From Ramlibacter tataouinensis (GTDB taxonomy: Bacteria > Pseudomonadota > Gammaproteobacteria > Burkholderiales > Burkholderiaceae_C), in assembly GCF_027941915.1 (NCBI RefSeq), contig NZ_CP116009.1, positions 434,001-498,000 of the forward strand: 64,000 bases of DNA, written 5' to 3'. The notes below the pieces were generated by a model. The model was not told the DNA's origin, searched no databases, and worked only from the letters and a program-made list of their open reading frames with translations. Of the stretch, positions 29,958 to 38,065 are shown in pieces (within the stretch, counting starts at the first letter, position 1; every line of letters starts with the position of its first letter). Position numbers and translations under genes: made by a program.

Positions 29958-30856
29958 TGGCCGGCGAAGGCGTCGAACTCACGCTCCAGCTGGCGCCGCG
30001 CGTGCAGCCGCTGCTCCAGGCGCGGATCGCCGGGCTGGGCGAGCGGGCGCCGGCCGACCTGTCGTACTGCAACCTGTGGCTGTTCCGGCGGGCGCATGGC
30101 TGGCGCTTCCACGAGGGCGAGTGGCCGTTGATCAGCGGTCGCAGCTACGACGGCGACTCGCACGTGCTGCCGCTGTTCGACCTCGCCACCGCTCCTGCGG
30201 CGGCGCTGCAGGACATGACCGGCCGGCACGGCAGCCTGTTCCCGCTGTCCGGGCGCGAAATCGCCGTCCTGGACCCGCTCCGATTCCGCGTCGACGCCAA
30301 TCCCGACGACGCCGACTACGTCTATCCGGCCGAGCAGTTCCGCCGCTACCCCGGTCGCGTGCTGCACAAGAAGCGCAATCTGATGGCGCAGTTCACCTCG
30401 GCCCATGCCGTCACCGCCCTGCCCTACGCGCCGACCCTGCGCGACGAGGCGCTGGCCGTGCTGGACGGCTGGCTGGCCGACAAGCACAAGCAGCCCGGCG
30501 AGGCCGACGACCTGCCCTGCCGCGAGGCGCTGGCCCATGCGGCCGAGCTGGGGCTGGAGGGGTTCATGGTCCGCGCCGACGGGGCGCCGGCCGGTTTCCT
30601 GCTGGCCGAGGAGCTGCAGCCCGGCGCCTGGGTGATCCGCTTCGCCAAGGGACTGGCGCGCTACACCGGCGTGGCGCAATACCTGTTCCAGCACTTCGCG
30701 CTGCACGCGCCGCGCCCGGCCCAATGGCTCAACTTCGAGCAGGACCTGGGGCTGCCCAACTTCCGCCGCACCAAGCAGAGCTACCAGCCGGCGTTCCTGC
30801 TGCCCAAGTGGCGCGCCAGCCAGTTGGCGCAAGACCGCGAGGGACGGATTGGCTAG
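29957..30856 (+). CDS. DUF2156 (GNAT-like, phosphatidylglycerol-lysyltransferase C-terminal type) protein
   Basis: 299 residues. Motifs of the DUF2156 fold: SYCNLWLFRRAHGWRF, VYPAEQFRRYPGRVLHKKRNLMAQF, and FAKGLARYTGVAQYLFQHFA, ending in NFRRTKQSYQPAFLLPKW. In MprF this domain moves an aminoacyl group from tRNA to a lipid; soluble stand-alone forms are mostly uncharacterised. There are no membrane helices. It sits inside the acyl-CoA cluster, starting on the acyl-CoA dehydrogenase stop. Confidence 0.8.
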   Translation: MAGEGVELTLQLAPRVQPLLQARIAGLGERAPADLSYCNLWLFRRAHGWRFHEGEWPLISGRSYDGDSHVLPLFDLATAPAAALQDMTGRHGSLFPLSGREIAVLDPLRFRVDANPDDADYVYPAEQFRRYPGRVLHKKRNLMAQFTSAHAVTALPYAPTLRDEALAVLDGWLADKHKQPGEADDLPCREALAHAAELGLEGFMVRADGAPAGFLLAEELQPGAWVIRFAKGLARYTGVAQYLFQHFALHAPRPAQWLNFEQDLGLPNFRRTKQSYQPAFLLPKWRASQLAQDREGRIG

Positions 30857-30882
30857 GCTGCCCGAGAGTTCAACAGAACCTT

Positions 30883-30974
30883 GTCATCCTCCGCGAAGGC
30901 GGAGGATCCAGCGCAACGCGCCTGCGGCGCCCGGCACCGCGCTGCGCGGATTCCCGCCTTCGCGGGAATGACGG
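30883..30974. repeat. Dispersed palindromic repeat pair inside the acyl-CoA operon
   Basis: Two inverted hairpin units face each other: 30883-30909 (CCTCCGC-GAAG-GCGGAGG core) and 30948-30974 (ATTCCCGC-CTTC-GCGGGAAT core). The second unit has the same 27 nt as 62009-62035, and both copies are preceded by a similar GCGCAACGCG...CTGCGGCGC stretch. A shorter relative lies at 59149-59172. This looks like a REP/BIME-type family. Confidence 0.75.
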
Positions 30975-30984
30975 GGAACCCGCC

Positions 30985-32598
30985 ATGCCCGTCATCGAAT
31001 CCACCCTCGCCCCCGGCAGCGCCGCCTTCGCGGCCAACCGCCAGCACATGCTCGGCCTGCTGCAGCAGGTGCGCGACTGCGAGCAGCGCACCCAGGCCCG
31101 GTCGGCCGCCTCGCGCGAGCGCTTCGAACAGCGCGGCCAGTTGCTGCCGCGCGACCGCCTGGCCCTGCTGCTGGACCCGGGCGCCCCCTTCCTCGAACTG
31201 GCCACCCTGGCCGGCCTGGGGCTGGACACGCCCGACCTGGGGCGCAGCGTGCCAGGCGGCGGCGTGATCGCCGGCATCGGCTTCGTCAGCGGCGTGCGCT
31301 GCATGGTGCTGGTGTCCGACGCCGGCATCGACGCCGGCGCCCTGCAGCCGATGGGCCTGGACAAGATCCTGCGGGTGCAGGAGCTGGCGCTGGAGAACAA
31401 GCTGCCCTACGTGCAGCTGGTCGAGTCGGCCGGCGCCAACCTGCTGGAGTACCGCGTGGAGGACTTCATCCGCGGCGGCGCCACGTTCCGCAACCTGGCG
31501 CGGCTGTCGGCGGCCGGGCTGCCGGTGGTCACCGTCACGCACGGCTCCTCCACGGCCGGCGGCGCCTACCAGACCGGGCTGTCCGACTACATTGTGCTGG
31601 TGCGCGGCCGCTCGCGCGCCTTCCTGGCCGGACCGCCGCTGCTCAAGGCCGCCACCGGCGAGATCGCGACCGAGGAGGAACTGGGCGGCGCCGTGATGCA
31701 CACCTCCATCTCGGGCCTGGGCGACTACCTGGCCGAGGACGACCGCGACGCGTTGCGGATCGCGCGCGACATCCTGGCGCAGATCGACTGGGACCGCACG
31801 GGCAGCGCGGCGCGCGACTTCGAGCCACCCCGCCACGACCGCGAGGAACTGCTGGGCATCATGCCGGCCGACCTGAAGCGCCCGGTGGACATGCGCGAAG
31901 TCATCGCGCGCATTGCCGACGGATCGCAGTTCCTAGAATTCGGCGCCGACTACGGCCCCGGCACCGTCTGCGGCCACCTGCGGCTGGAAGGCTGGCCGCT
32001 CGGCGTGATCACCAACAACGGCCCGATCGACATCGCCGGCGCCAACAAGGCCACCCACTTCATCCAGGCCTGCTGCCAGTCGCGCACGCCCCTGCTCTAC
32101 CTGAACAACACGACCGGCTTCATGGTGGGCAAGGCCTACGAGGAAGGCGGCATGATCAAGCACGGCTCCAAGATGATCCAGGCCGTGACCAATGCCACCG
32201 TGCCGCAGGTAACGATCTACTGCGGCGCCTCCTACGGCGCCGGCAACTACGGCATGTGCGGCCGCGGCTTCGCGCCGCGCTTCTGCTTCAGCTGGCCCAA
32301 TGCGCGCACCGCCGTGATGGGGGGCGAGCAGGCCGCGGGCACGATGCGCATGGTCACCGAGGCCGCCATGCGCCGCAAGGGCGCAGTGGACCAAGGCAAG
32401 CTCGATGAGCTGGAGCGCCGCATCGTGGAGCGCTTCGACAGCCAGATGAGCGTGTTCGCCACCAGCGCCCGCCTGCTCGACGACGGCGTGATCGACCCGC
32501 GCGACACCCGCGCGGTACTGGCCGAGGTGTTCGCGACCTGCCGGGAGGCGCAGGCGCGGCAGCCGCAGAAGATGCAGTTCTCGGTGGCGCGGCCGTGA
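30985..32598 (+). CDS. Acyl-CoA carboxylase, carboxyltransferase (beta) subunit
   Basis: 537 residues, biotin-dependent carboxyltransferase of the methylcrotonyl-/geranyl-CoA carboxylase type. It moves CO2 from carboxybiotin to the acyl-CoA. Motifs: LLPRDRLALLLDPGAPFLEL, GGAYQTGLSDYIVLV, AFLAGPPLLKAATGEIATEEELGGA, ITNNGPIDIAGANKATHFIQ, YLNNTTGFMVG, and YGAGNYGMCGR. The AtuD-like dehydrogenase next door and the MHTSISGLGDYLAEDD segment favour the geranyl-CoA (AtuC) side, but methylcrotonyl-CoA is not excluded. The ATG at 30985 follows a GGGGAA site at the edge of a dispersed repeat. The larger upstream frame is a shadow. Confidence 0.9.
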   Translation: MPVIESTLAPGSAAFAANRQHMLGLLQQVRDCEQRTQARSAASRERFEQRGQLLPRDRLALLLDPGAPFLELATLAGLGLDTPDLGRSVPGGGVIAGIGFVSGVRCMVLVSDAGIDAGALQPMGLDKILRVQELALENKLPYVQLVESAGANLLEYRVEDFIRGGATFRNLARLSAAGLPVVTVTHGSSTAGGAYQTGLSDYIVLVRGRSRAFLAGPPLLKAATGEIATEEELGGAVMHTSISGLGDYLAEDDRDALRIARDILAQIDWDRTGSAARDFEPPRHDREELLGIMPADLKRPVDMREVIARIADGSQFLEFGADYGPGTVCGHLRLEGWPLGVITNNGPIDIAGANKATHFIQACCQSRTPLLYLNNTTGFMVGKAYEEGGMIKHGSKMIQAVTNATVPQVTIYCGASYGAGNYGMCGRGFAPRFCFSWPNARTAVMGGEQAAGTMRMVTEAAMRRKGAVDQGKLDELERRIVERFDSQMSVFATSARLLDDGVIDPRDTRAVLAEVFATCREAQARQPQKMQFSVARP

Positions 32599-32614
32599 AG
32601 ACCAGGAGACCCCC

Positions 32615-33769
32615 ATGCAACTGACCCACGAACACGAGCAACTGCGCGCCACCATCCAGCGCTGGATCACCGAACAGGTCAATCCCCACGTCGACCAGTG
32701 GGAGCGCGAGGAGACGTTTCCGGCGCACCAGGTGTTCCGGCAGATGGGTGAACTGGGCCTGCTGGGCCTGACCAAGCCGCAGGAGAACGGCGGCGCGGCG
32801 CTCGACTGGTCGTATGCCGCGGTGCTGGCCGAGACGCTGGCCGAGATTCACTGCGGCGGCGTGCCGATGGCGATCGGCGTGCAGACCGACATGTGCACGC
32901 CGGCGCTGGCGCGCCACGGCAGCGCGGAACTGCGCGCCGAGTTCCTCACGCCGGCCGTGGCCGGCGAACAGGTCGGCTGCCTGGGCGTGTCCGAAGTCGG
33001 CAGCGGCTCGGACGTCGCCTCGATCCGGACCACGGCGCGCAAGGACGGCGGCGACTACGTGATCAACGGCGGCAAGATGTGGACCACCAGCGGCACCCAG
33101 GCCGATTTTTGCTGCCTGCTGGCCAACACCTCCGACGGCGCCGCGCACCGCAACAAGTCGCTGATCGTCGTGCCGATGAACACGCCCGGCATCACGGTGG
33201 CGAAGAAGATCCGCAAGATGGGCATGCACGCGTCGGACACCGCGCAACTGCACTTCGACGACGTGCGCGTGCCGCAGCATTTGCGCATCGGCGAGGAAGG
33301 CATGGGCTTCATGTACCAGATGGAGCAGTTCCAGCACGAGCGGCTGTGGAGTGCGCTCAATGCCTGCGGCGGCGCCCGCCGGGCGATCCGCGAGACCATC
33401 GCCTACACCGCCGAGCGCCAGGTGTTCGGTCGCCCCGTGCTGGACAACCAGTGGGTGCACTTCAAGCTGGCCGAACTGCAGACCGAAGTGGAAGCCCTGC
33501 ACGCGCTGGCCTGGTCGGGCGTCGAGATGCTGGTGCGCGGCGAAGACGCCACGCGGCTGGCCACCATGGCCAAGCTCAAGGCGGGTCGCGTGGTGCGCGA
33601 AGTGGCCGACACCTGCCTGCAGTTCTGGGGCGGCATGGGCTTCACGGACGAAGCGCCGATCTCGCGCCTGTTCCGCGACCTTCGGCTGGTGTCGATCGGC
33701 GCCGGCGCCGACGAGGTGATGCTGCAGATCCTGTCCAAGTTCATGGGCACCTTCCCCAAGCGCGACTGA
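32615..33769 (+). CDS. Acyl-CoA dehydrogenase, citronellyl-CoA dehydrogenase (AtuD)-like
   Basis: 384 residues. The segment IHCGGVPMAIGVQTDMCTPALARHG is characteristic of AtuD-type enzymes of acyclic terpene breakdown. It is followed by CLGVSEVGSGSDVASIRTTARKDGGDYVINGGKMW, RNKSLIVVPMNTPGI and the C-terminal FWGGMGFTDEAPISRLFRDLRLVSIGAGADEVML with the catalytic base region. The ribosome site AGGAGA lies 8 bp before the ATG. It sits between the two carboxylase subunit genes, as in atu and liu clusters. Confidence 0.88.
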   Translation: MQLTHEHEQLRATIQRWITEQVNPHVDQWEREETFPAHQVFRQMGELGLLGLTKPQENGGAALDWSYAAVLAETLAEIHCGGVPMAIGVQTDMCTPALARHGSAELRAEFLTPAVAGEQVGCLGVSEVGSGSDVASIRTTARKDGGDYVINGGKMWTTSGTQADFCCLLANTSDGAAHRNKSLIVVPMNTPGITVAKKIRKMGMHASDTAQLHFDDVRVPQHLRIGEEGMGFMYQMEQFQHERLWSALNACGGARRAIRETIAYTAERQVFGRPVLDNQWVHFKLAELQTEVEALHALAWSGVEMLVRGEDATRLATMAKLKAGRVVREVADTCLQFWGGMGFTDEAPISRLFRDLRLVSIGAGADEVMLQILSKFMGTFPKRD

Positions 33770-33773
33770 ACGC

Positions 33774-35741
33774 ATGACGACGGCAACGCCCTTCCACAAG
33801 ATCCTCGTTGCCAACCGCGGCGAGATCGCCCTGCGCATCATGCGCACGGCGCACCGGCTCGGTTACCGCACCGTGGGGGTGTACTCGAGCGCCGATGCGG
33901 ACTCGCCGCACGTCGCCGCCGCCGACCAGGCGGTGTGCATCGGCGAGCCGGCACCCGCGCAGTCCTACCTCAACGTCGACGCGCTGCTCGCGGCCGCGCG
34001 CGCGGCCGGCGCCGACGCGGTGCATCCCGGCTATGGCTTCCTGGCCGAGAACGAGGGCTTCGCCCAGGCCTGCCGCGACGCCGGTCTGGTGTTCATCGGC
34101 CCCTCGCCGGAATCGATCCGTGCCATGGGCGACAAGGCCGCCGCCAAGCGCCGCATGGCCGAAGCCGGCCTGCCCTGCATCCCCGGCTACGACGGCAGCG
34201 CGCAGGACGAGCAGCGCCTGCTGCAGGAAGCGCAGCGCATCGGCTGGCCGGTGATGATCAAGGCCACCGCGGGCGGCGGCGGGCGCGGCATGCGGCTGGC
34301 CCGTTCGGCGGGCGAGTTCCCGGACCTGCTGCGCAGTGCGCAATCGGAGGCGAGCCACGCCTTCGGCGACGGCACCGTGCTGCTGGAGCGGGCGATCGAA
34401 TCGCCGCGGCACGTCGAGATCCAGGTCTTCGCCGACCGGCACGGGCAGGTCGTGCACCTGGGCGAGCGCGACTGCTCGGTGCAGCGGCGCCACCAGAAGC
34501 TGGTGGAGGAAGCGCCCTCGCCCGCCGTCGATGCGGCGCTGCGCGAGCGCATGGGCGCGGCGGCCGTGGCGGCCATGCGGGCGATCGGCTACGAAGGCGC
34601 CGGCACGCTGGAGTTCCTGCTGGACGCCGATGGCCGGTTCTGGTTCATGGAGATGAACACCCGGCTGCAGGTCGAGCACCCGGTGACGGAAGCACTGACC
34701 GGGCTGGACCTGGTCGAGTGGCAGCTGCGGGTGGCCGCGGGCGAACCGCTGCCGCTGCGGCAGGAGCAGATCCGCTTCGACGGCCATGCGATCGAGGTCC
34801 GGCTGTGCGCGGAGGATCCGGCGCAAGGCTTCCTGCCGCAGAGCGGCACGCTGCTGCGCTGGCAGCCGCCCGCCGGCCTGCGCGTCGAGCACGCGCTGGC
34901 CTCCGGCTGCGCGATCCCGCCCTGGTACGACTCCATGGTCGCCAAGCTGGTGGCGCACGGTGCCACGCGCGAGCAAGCGCGGCGCCGGCTGCTGCGCGGC
35001 CTGGATGAATTGGTGGCGCTGGGCGTGCCGACCAACCAGGCCTTGCTGGCGCGCTGCCTGCAGCACCCGGCCTTTGCCGCCGGGCAGGCCACGACGGCGT
35101 TCATCGCGCAGCATGAAGCGCAGCTGCTGGGCGACGGCGCAAGTCCGGCTGCCAAAGCGGTGGCGGCCTGGTTGCTGGTGGCCGACCCGCAGCGCCCGGC
35201 CCACCCGCTGGCCCCGGCGCTGGCCCTGCCGCTGCGGTTCGATCTCGGCGGCGAAACGGTGCTGGCGCAGGTCGCCCGCACCGCCCCCGGCTGCTTTGCC
35301 GTGCGGATCGGCGACGAGGCGCATTCCCTGCAGGTGGCGGCGCTGGACGTCGGGCAGGCGCACGTCCTCGTCGATGGCGTGCAGGCGCAGATGCCGTTCG
35401 TCCGCCAGGGCGACGGCCTGTGGTTCCTGTTCGCCGGCCAGCCGCTGCATGCGGTCGACCGCACGCGCCAGCCGCTGCGGCGTGGCGCCGGCGCGGCCTC
35501 GGACGGGCGCGTGCGCGCCAGCATGAACGGCCGCGTGGTCGCCGTGCTGGTCGAGCCCGGCCAGGCGGTGCAGGCCGGCCAGCCGCTGCTGGCGCTGGAA
35601 GCGATGAAGATGGAGCATGTGCACGCGGCGCCGGTCGACGGCACGGTCGAGGCCGTGCTGGCCGCCGTCGGCGAACAGGTGCCGGCCGGCCATCTGCTGG
35701 CGCAGGTCGCGCCGGCTGCCGCCAACGGGAGCCCCGCATGA
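33774..35741 (+). CDS. Acyl-CoA carboxylase alpha subunit (biotin carboxylase plus biotin carrier)
   Basis: 655 residues. Biotin carboxylase domain (about 1-450): FHKILVANRGEIALRIMRTAHRLG, MIKATAGGGGRGMRL (ATP loop), EMNTRLQVEHPVTEALTGLDLVEWQ. A biotinyl domain at the end carries ALEAMKMEH with Lys612 as the biotin site. It carboxylates biotin with bicarbonate and ATP and works with the beta subunit at 30985. It lies 4 bp after the AtuD-like gene. Confidence 0.94.
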   Translation: MTTATPFHKILVANRGEIALRIMRTAHRLGYRTVGVYSSADADSPHVAAADQAVCIGEPAPAQSYLNVDALLAAARAAGADAVHPGYGFLAENEGFAQACRDAGLVFIGPSPESIRAMGDKAAAKRRMAEAGLPCIPGYDGSAQDEQRLLQEAQRIGWPVMIKATAGGGGRGMRLARSAGEFPDLLRSAQSEASHAFGDGTVLLERAIESPRHVEIQVFADRHGQVVHLGERDCSVQRRHQKLVEEAPSPAVDAALRERMGAAAVAAMRAIGYEGAGTLEFLLDADGRFWFMEMNTRLQVEHPVTEALTGLDLVEWQLRVAAGEPLPLRQEQIRFDGHAIEVRLCAEDPAQGFLPQSGTLLRWQPPAGLRVEHALASGCAIPPWYDSMVAKLVAHGATREQARRRLLRGLDELVALGVPTNQALLARCLQHPAFAAGQATTAFIAQHEAQLLGDGASPAAKAVAAWLLVADPQRPAHPLAPALALPLRFDLGGETVLAQVARTAPGCFAVRIGDEAHSLQVAALDVGQAHVLVDGVQAQMPFVRQGDGLWFLFAGQPLHAVDRTRQPLRRGAGAASDGRVRASMNGRVVAVLVEPGQAVQAGQPLLALEAMKMEHVHAAPVDGTVEAVLAAVGEQVPAGHLLAQVAPAAANGSPA

Positions 35742-36550
35742 CGATGCAGGAACTGGGCCGCGACCTGCTGGCCGAATACGACGAACTGGGCGGGCTGGTC
35801 GAGGGCTTCACGCCGCCGCAGTGGGAACTGCCGACCGGCTTCTTCCACTGGACGCCGTGGGACGAGATCGCCCACCTGATGTACTTCGACCAGGCCTCGC
35901 TGCAGGCCCTGACCGAACCACAGGCCTTTGCCGTTCATGCGCGCGACCTGATGGCGCGCATGGCGCGCGGCGAACACATGAGCCTGATGTGCCGCGAGCT
36001 GTACCGCCCCCTCGACGGAGCGGCGCTCGTGCGCCAGTGGCGGCCGCTGTACCGCGAGCTGGTGCAGCGGCTGTCGGTGCTCGATCCCAAGGACCGCCTG
36101 CCCTGGTACGGCCCGTCGATGAGCGCGCGCTCCTTCGCCACCGCGCGCCTGATGGAGTGCTGGGCCCACGGCCAGGACGTGTGGGATGCGGTCCGGCGCC
36201 GCCGGCCGGTCCATGCGCGGCTGCGGCACATCGCCCACCTGGGCGTCAGCACCTTTGGCTGGAGCTTCGCAGTGCGCGGCCAGCCGCCGCCCGGCCCGCA
36301 GCCCTTCGTCGAGCTGGAGGGCCCCGGCGGCGGACGCTGGAGCTGGGGCGAGCCCGGCAGCAGCGATGCCATCCGCGGGCCGGCCGCCGACTTCTGCGCG
36401 GTCGTCACCCAGCGCCGGCATGTGCAGGACACGCAACTGCAGGTGACCGGCGCCACCGCGGCCGCCTGGATGGCGGTGGCCCAGTGCTTCGCCGGCGAGC
36501 CGGCCACCGGTCCGGCGCCGGGCGTGCGCAAGGTCGAGTACGGCGCTTAG
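35738..36550 (+). CDS. TIGR03084-family metal-binding protein (DinB/MDMPI fold)
   Basis: 270 residues. The N-terminal four-helix domain has the DinB/maleylpyruvate-isomerase-like pattern: DELGGLVEGFTPPQWELPTGFFHWTPWDEIAHLMYFD and, later, RLMECWAHGQDVWDAV, whose His residues probably bind a metal. The C-terminal part is an SCP2-like sterol-carrier-type domain (VELEGPGGGRWSWGEPG). The reaction is unknown. The start overlaps the carboxylase stop by 4 bp, a recurring link between this family and acyl-CoA clusters. Confidence 0.82.
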   Translation: MTMQELGRDLLAEYDELGGLVEGFTPPQWELPTGFFHWTPWDEIAHLMYFDQASLQALTEPQAFAVHARDLMARMARGEHMSLMCRELYRPLDGAALVRQWRPLYRELVQRLSVLDPKDRLPWYGPSMSARSFATARLMECWAHGQDVWDAVRRRRPVHARLRHIAHLGVSTFGWSFAVRGQPPPGPQPFVELEGPGGGRWSWGEPGSSDAIRGPAADFCAVVTQRRHVQDTQLQVTGATAAAWMAVAQCFAGEPATGPAPGVRKVEYGA

Positions 36551-36562
36551 CGCGCCGGCCTT

Positions 36563-36590
36563 GAGGGAAGTCAAATCCCTCCTTCTTTCA
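36563..36590 (+). terminator. Probable terminator of the acyl-CoA cluster
   Basis: GAGGGA-AGTCAAA-TCCCTC hairpin followed by CTTCTTTC, 13 bp after the TIGR03084 stop. Confidence 0.55.
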
Positions 36591-36623
36591 GGCGCGCACC
36601 ATGGCCTGCAACTCCCCGGCGCC

Positions 36624-36842
36624 ATGACAAGCAAGAAGTTTCCGGTCCGTCCCGCCCATCCCGAGCGCAACTGCTGGGGATGCGACCGCTACTGCCCGTC
36701 GCACGACATGGCCTGCGGCAACGGATCCGACCGCACCCAGCACCCGATCGAGCTGTTCGGCGAGGACTGGGCCGAACTCGGGCTCGATCCGTTCGCCGCC
36801 ATCCCGGTCGAGCCGGCCGAGCCGGAAGTGCCGACCGCCTGA
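36624..36842 (+). CDS. DUF3079 protein
   Basis: 72 residues: KFPVRPAHPERNCWGCDRYCPSHDMACGNGSDRTQHPIELFGEDW. The pattern CWGCDRYCP...MACGNGS...TQHPxELFG is the DUF3079 signature; the three Cys and nearby His may bind metal. Function unknown. The ATG at 36624 is chosen because the upstream in-frame residues do not belong to the family. Confidence 0.85.
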   Translation: MTSKKFPVRPAHPERNCWGCDRYCPSHDMACGNGSDRTQHPIELFGEDWAELGLDPFAAIPVEPAEPEVPTA

Positions 36843-36900
36843 GCGCCGCCGCCGCAGCGTGCGGGCAGCAAGGTCAGGGGCTGACCGCTACCATGCGGCG

Positions 36901-37566
36901 ATGACCTCCTCCCTCAAGATCGATTTCGTCTCCGACGTCGCCTGCCCCTGGTGCGCCGTCGGCCTGTCTTCGCTGGAGCGCGCGCTCGAGCGCCTGGACG
37001 GCGAAGTCACGGCCGAGCTGCACTTCCAGCCTTTCGAGCTCAACCCGCAGATGGGCCCGCAAGGCCAGGACATCGTCGAGCACCTGGCGCAGAAATACGG
37101 CTCCACCGCCGAGCAGCAGGCCGCCAACTGGGAGGCGCTGCGCCAGCGGGGCGAGGCGGTGGGCTTCGAGTTCCGCCAGGGTGGGCGCGGCCGGGTCTGG
37201 AACACCTTCGATGCGCACCGCCTGCTGCACTGGGCCGGCCAGCAATCGGGCGGCGCCCAGCTCAAGCTGAAGAAGGCGCTGCTGCAGGCCTACTTCGGCG
37301 AAGCGCGCAACGTGTCGGACCGGCAGGTGCTGCTGGACGCGGTGGCCGCCGCCGGCCTGGACGGCTCGCGTGCGCAGGCCATCCTGGACAGCGACGAGTT
37401 CACCCGCGACGTGCGCGAGCAGCAGCAGTTCTATGCCCAGCAGGGCATCCGCGCCGTGCCTTCGGTGATCGTCAACGACCGCCACCTGATCCAGGGCGGC
37501 CAGCCGCCCGAAGTGTTCGAGCAGGCGCTGCGCCAGATTGCCTCGGCGCCAGCCGACGCTGGCTGA
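36901..37566 (+). CDS. DsbA-family oxidoreductase (FrnE/HCCA-isomerase type)
   Basis: 221 residues with the thioredoxin-like fold and active site CPWC at residues 15-18 (FVSDVACPWCAVG), followed by the long helical insert (RVWNTFDAHRLLHWAGQQ) and the cis-Pro segment GIRAVPSVIVND. There is no signal peptide, so it is cytoplasmic. FrnE-like proteins are disulfide oxidoreductases linked to oxidative stress; the substrate is unknown. Ends just before a strong terminator. Confidence 0.9.
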   Translation: MTSSLKIDFVSDVACPWCAVGLSSLERALERLDGEVTAELHFQPFELNPQMGPQGQDIVEHLAQKYGSTAEQQAANWEALRQRGEAVGFEFRQGGRGRVWNTFDAHRLLHWAGQQSGGAQLKLKKALLQAYFGEARNVSDRQVLLDAVAAAGLDGSRAQAILDSDEFTRDVREQQQFYAQQGIRAVPSVIVNDRHLIQGGQPPEVFEQALRQIASAPADAG

Positions 37567-37585
37567 CAACTCCGCGCCCTGCACA

Positions 37586-37610
37586 AGCCGCCCCCGGGCG
37601 GCTTTTTTTT
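37586..37610 (+). terminator. Intrinsic terminator after the DsbA-family gene
   Basis: AGCCGCC-CCCG-GGCGGCT stem followed by eight T residues, 19 bp after the stop. Confidence 0.92.
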
Positions 37611-37738
37611 GGCCGTTTGTGCCGCCACGGCTGAGCTTTCCAAGCACATCCGGAAGCTGCGCGGCGGCCCAATACGTAACCGTTTGGCCTGAGCCGGACG
37701 CCACGGCAGAGCTGGAGCGTGCGGCTGCACAACAGGGC

Positions 37739-37760
37739 CGTCCTACAAACCTGTAGGACG
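37739..37760. repeat. Palindrome CGTCCTACA-AACC-TGTAGGACG
   Basis: 9-bp perfect arms (37739-37747, 37752-37760) around a 4-nt loop. The arm contains GTCCTAC, the same box as in the two-part elements at 11153-11160 and 56805-56812. Confidence 0.8.
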
Positions 37761-37884
37761 CCTTCTCGGCGTTTCCTTGGCGATCCGGCGCATCGGGGTC
37801 GCTTCACGGCGCCTCGATCCGTGCCCGGCAAGACCCTTTTCGTGACGGCCATCACGAAAACCCCAAGCTCATGTTCCGTTACGT

Positions 37885-37929
37885 CTGTAGTCGCTCGCCT
37901 ACACGGTTGTAGGACGGTGCTGACTACAG
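37885..37929. repeat. Nested palindrome CTGTAGTC...CCTACA-CGGT-TGTAGG...GACTACAG
   Basis: Outer arms 37885-37892 and 37922-37929 (8 bp) enclose an inner hairpin 37898-37903/37908-37913 (6 bp, loop CGGT). The inner right arm continues as TGTAGGACGG, another copy of the GTAGGAC box. Confidence 0.75.
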
Positions 37930-38065
37930 TCCCGGCTTCTCGCTGAGACGACCCCCGCCACGCTGCGGGTCCGGCAACGACCAGTCGGCGCTCAGCTCAT
38001 CTGCCAACAGGTCTTCGCAAGGCCGCCCGCGCGGCCCCATGACCACCTCCAACGGAAAGCTGAAC

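Larger units (their letters stand above)
37611..38065. other. Non-coding stretch with nested palindromes
   Basis: About 450 bp without a convincing gene. It holds two palindrome groups at 37739-37760 and 37885-37929 built on TGTAGGAC/GTCCTACA and lower-GC sequence around 37800-37930. Probably a regulatory region or an unannotated small RNA. Confidence 0.5.

Noticed and set aside
37586..37610. Attachment site or integration scar
   Set aside because: It is a simple GC stem followed by T8, an intrinsic terminator; no integrase or tRNA is near.
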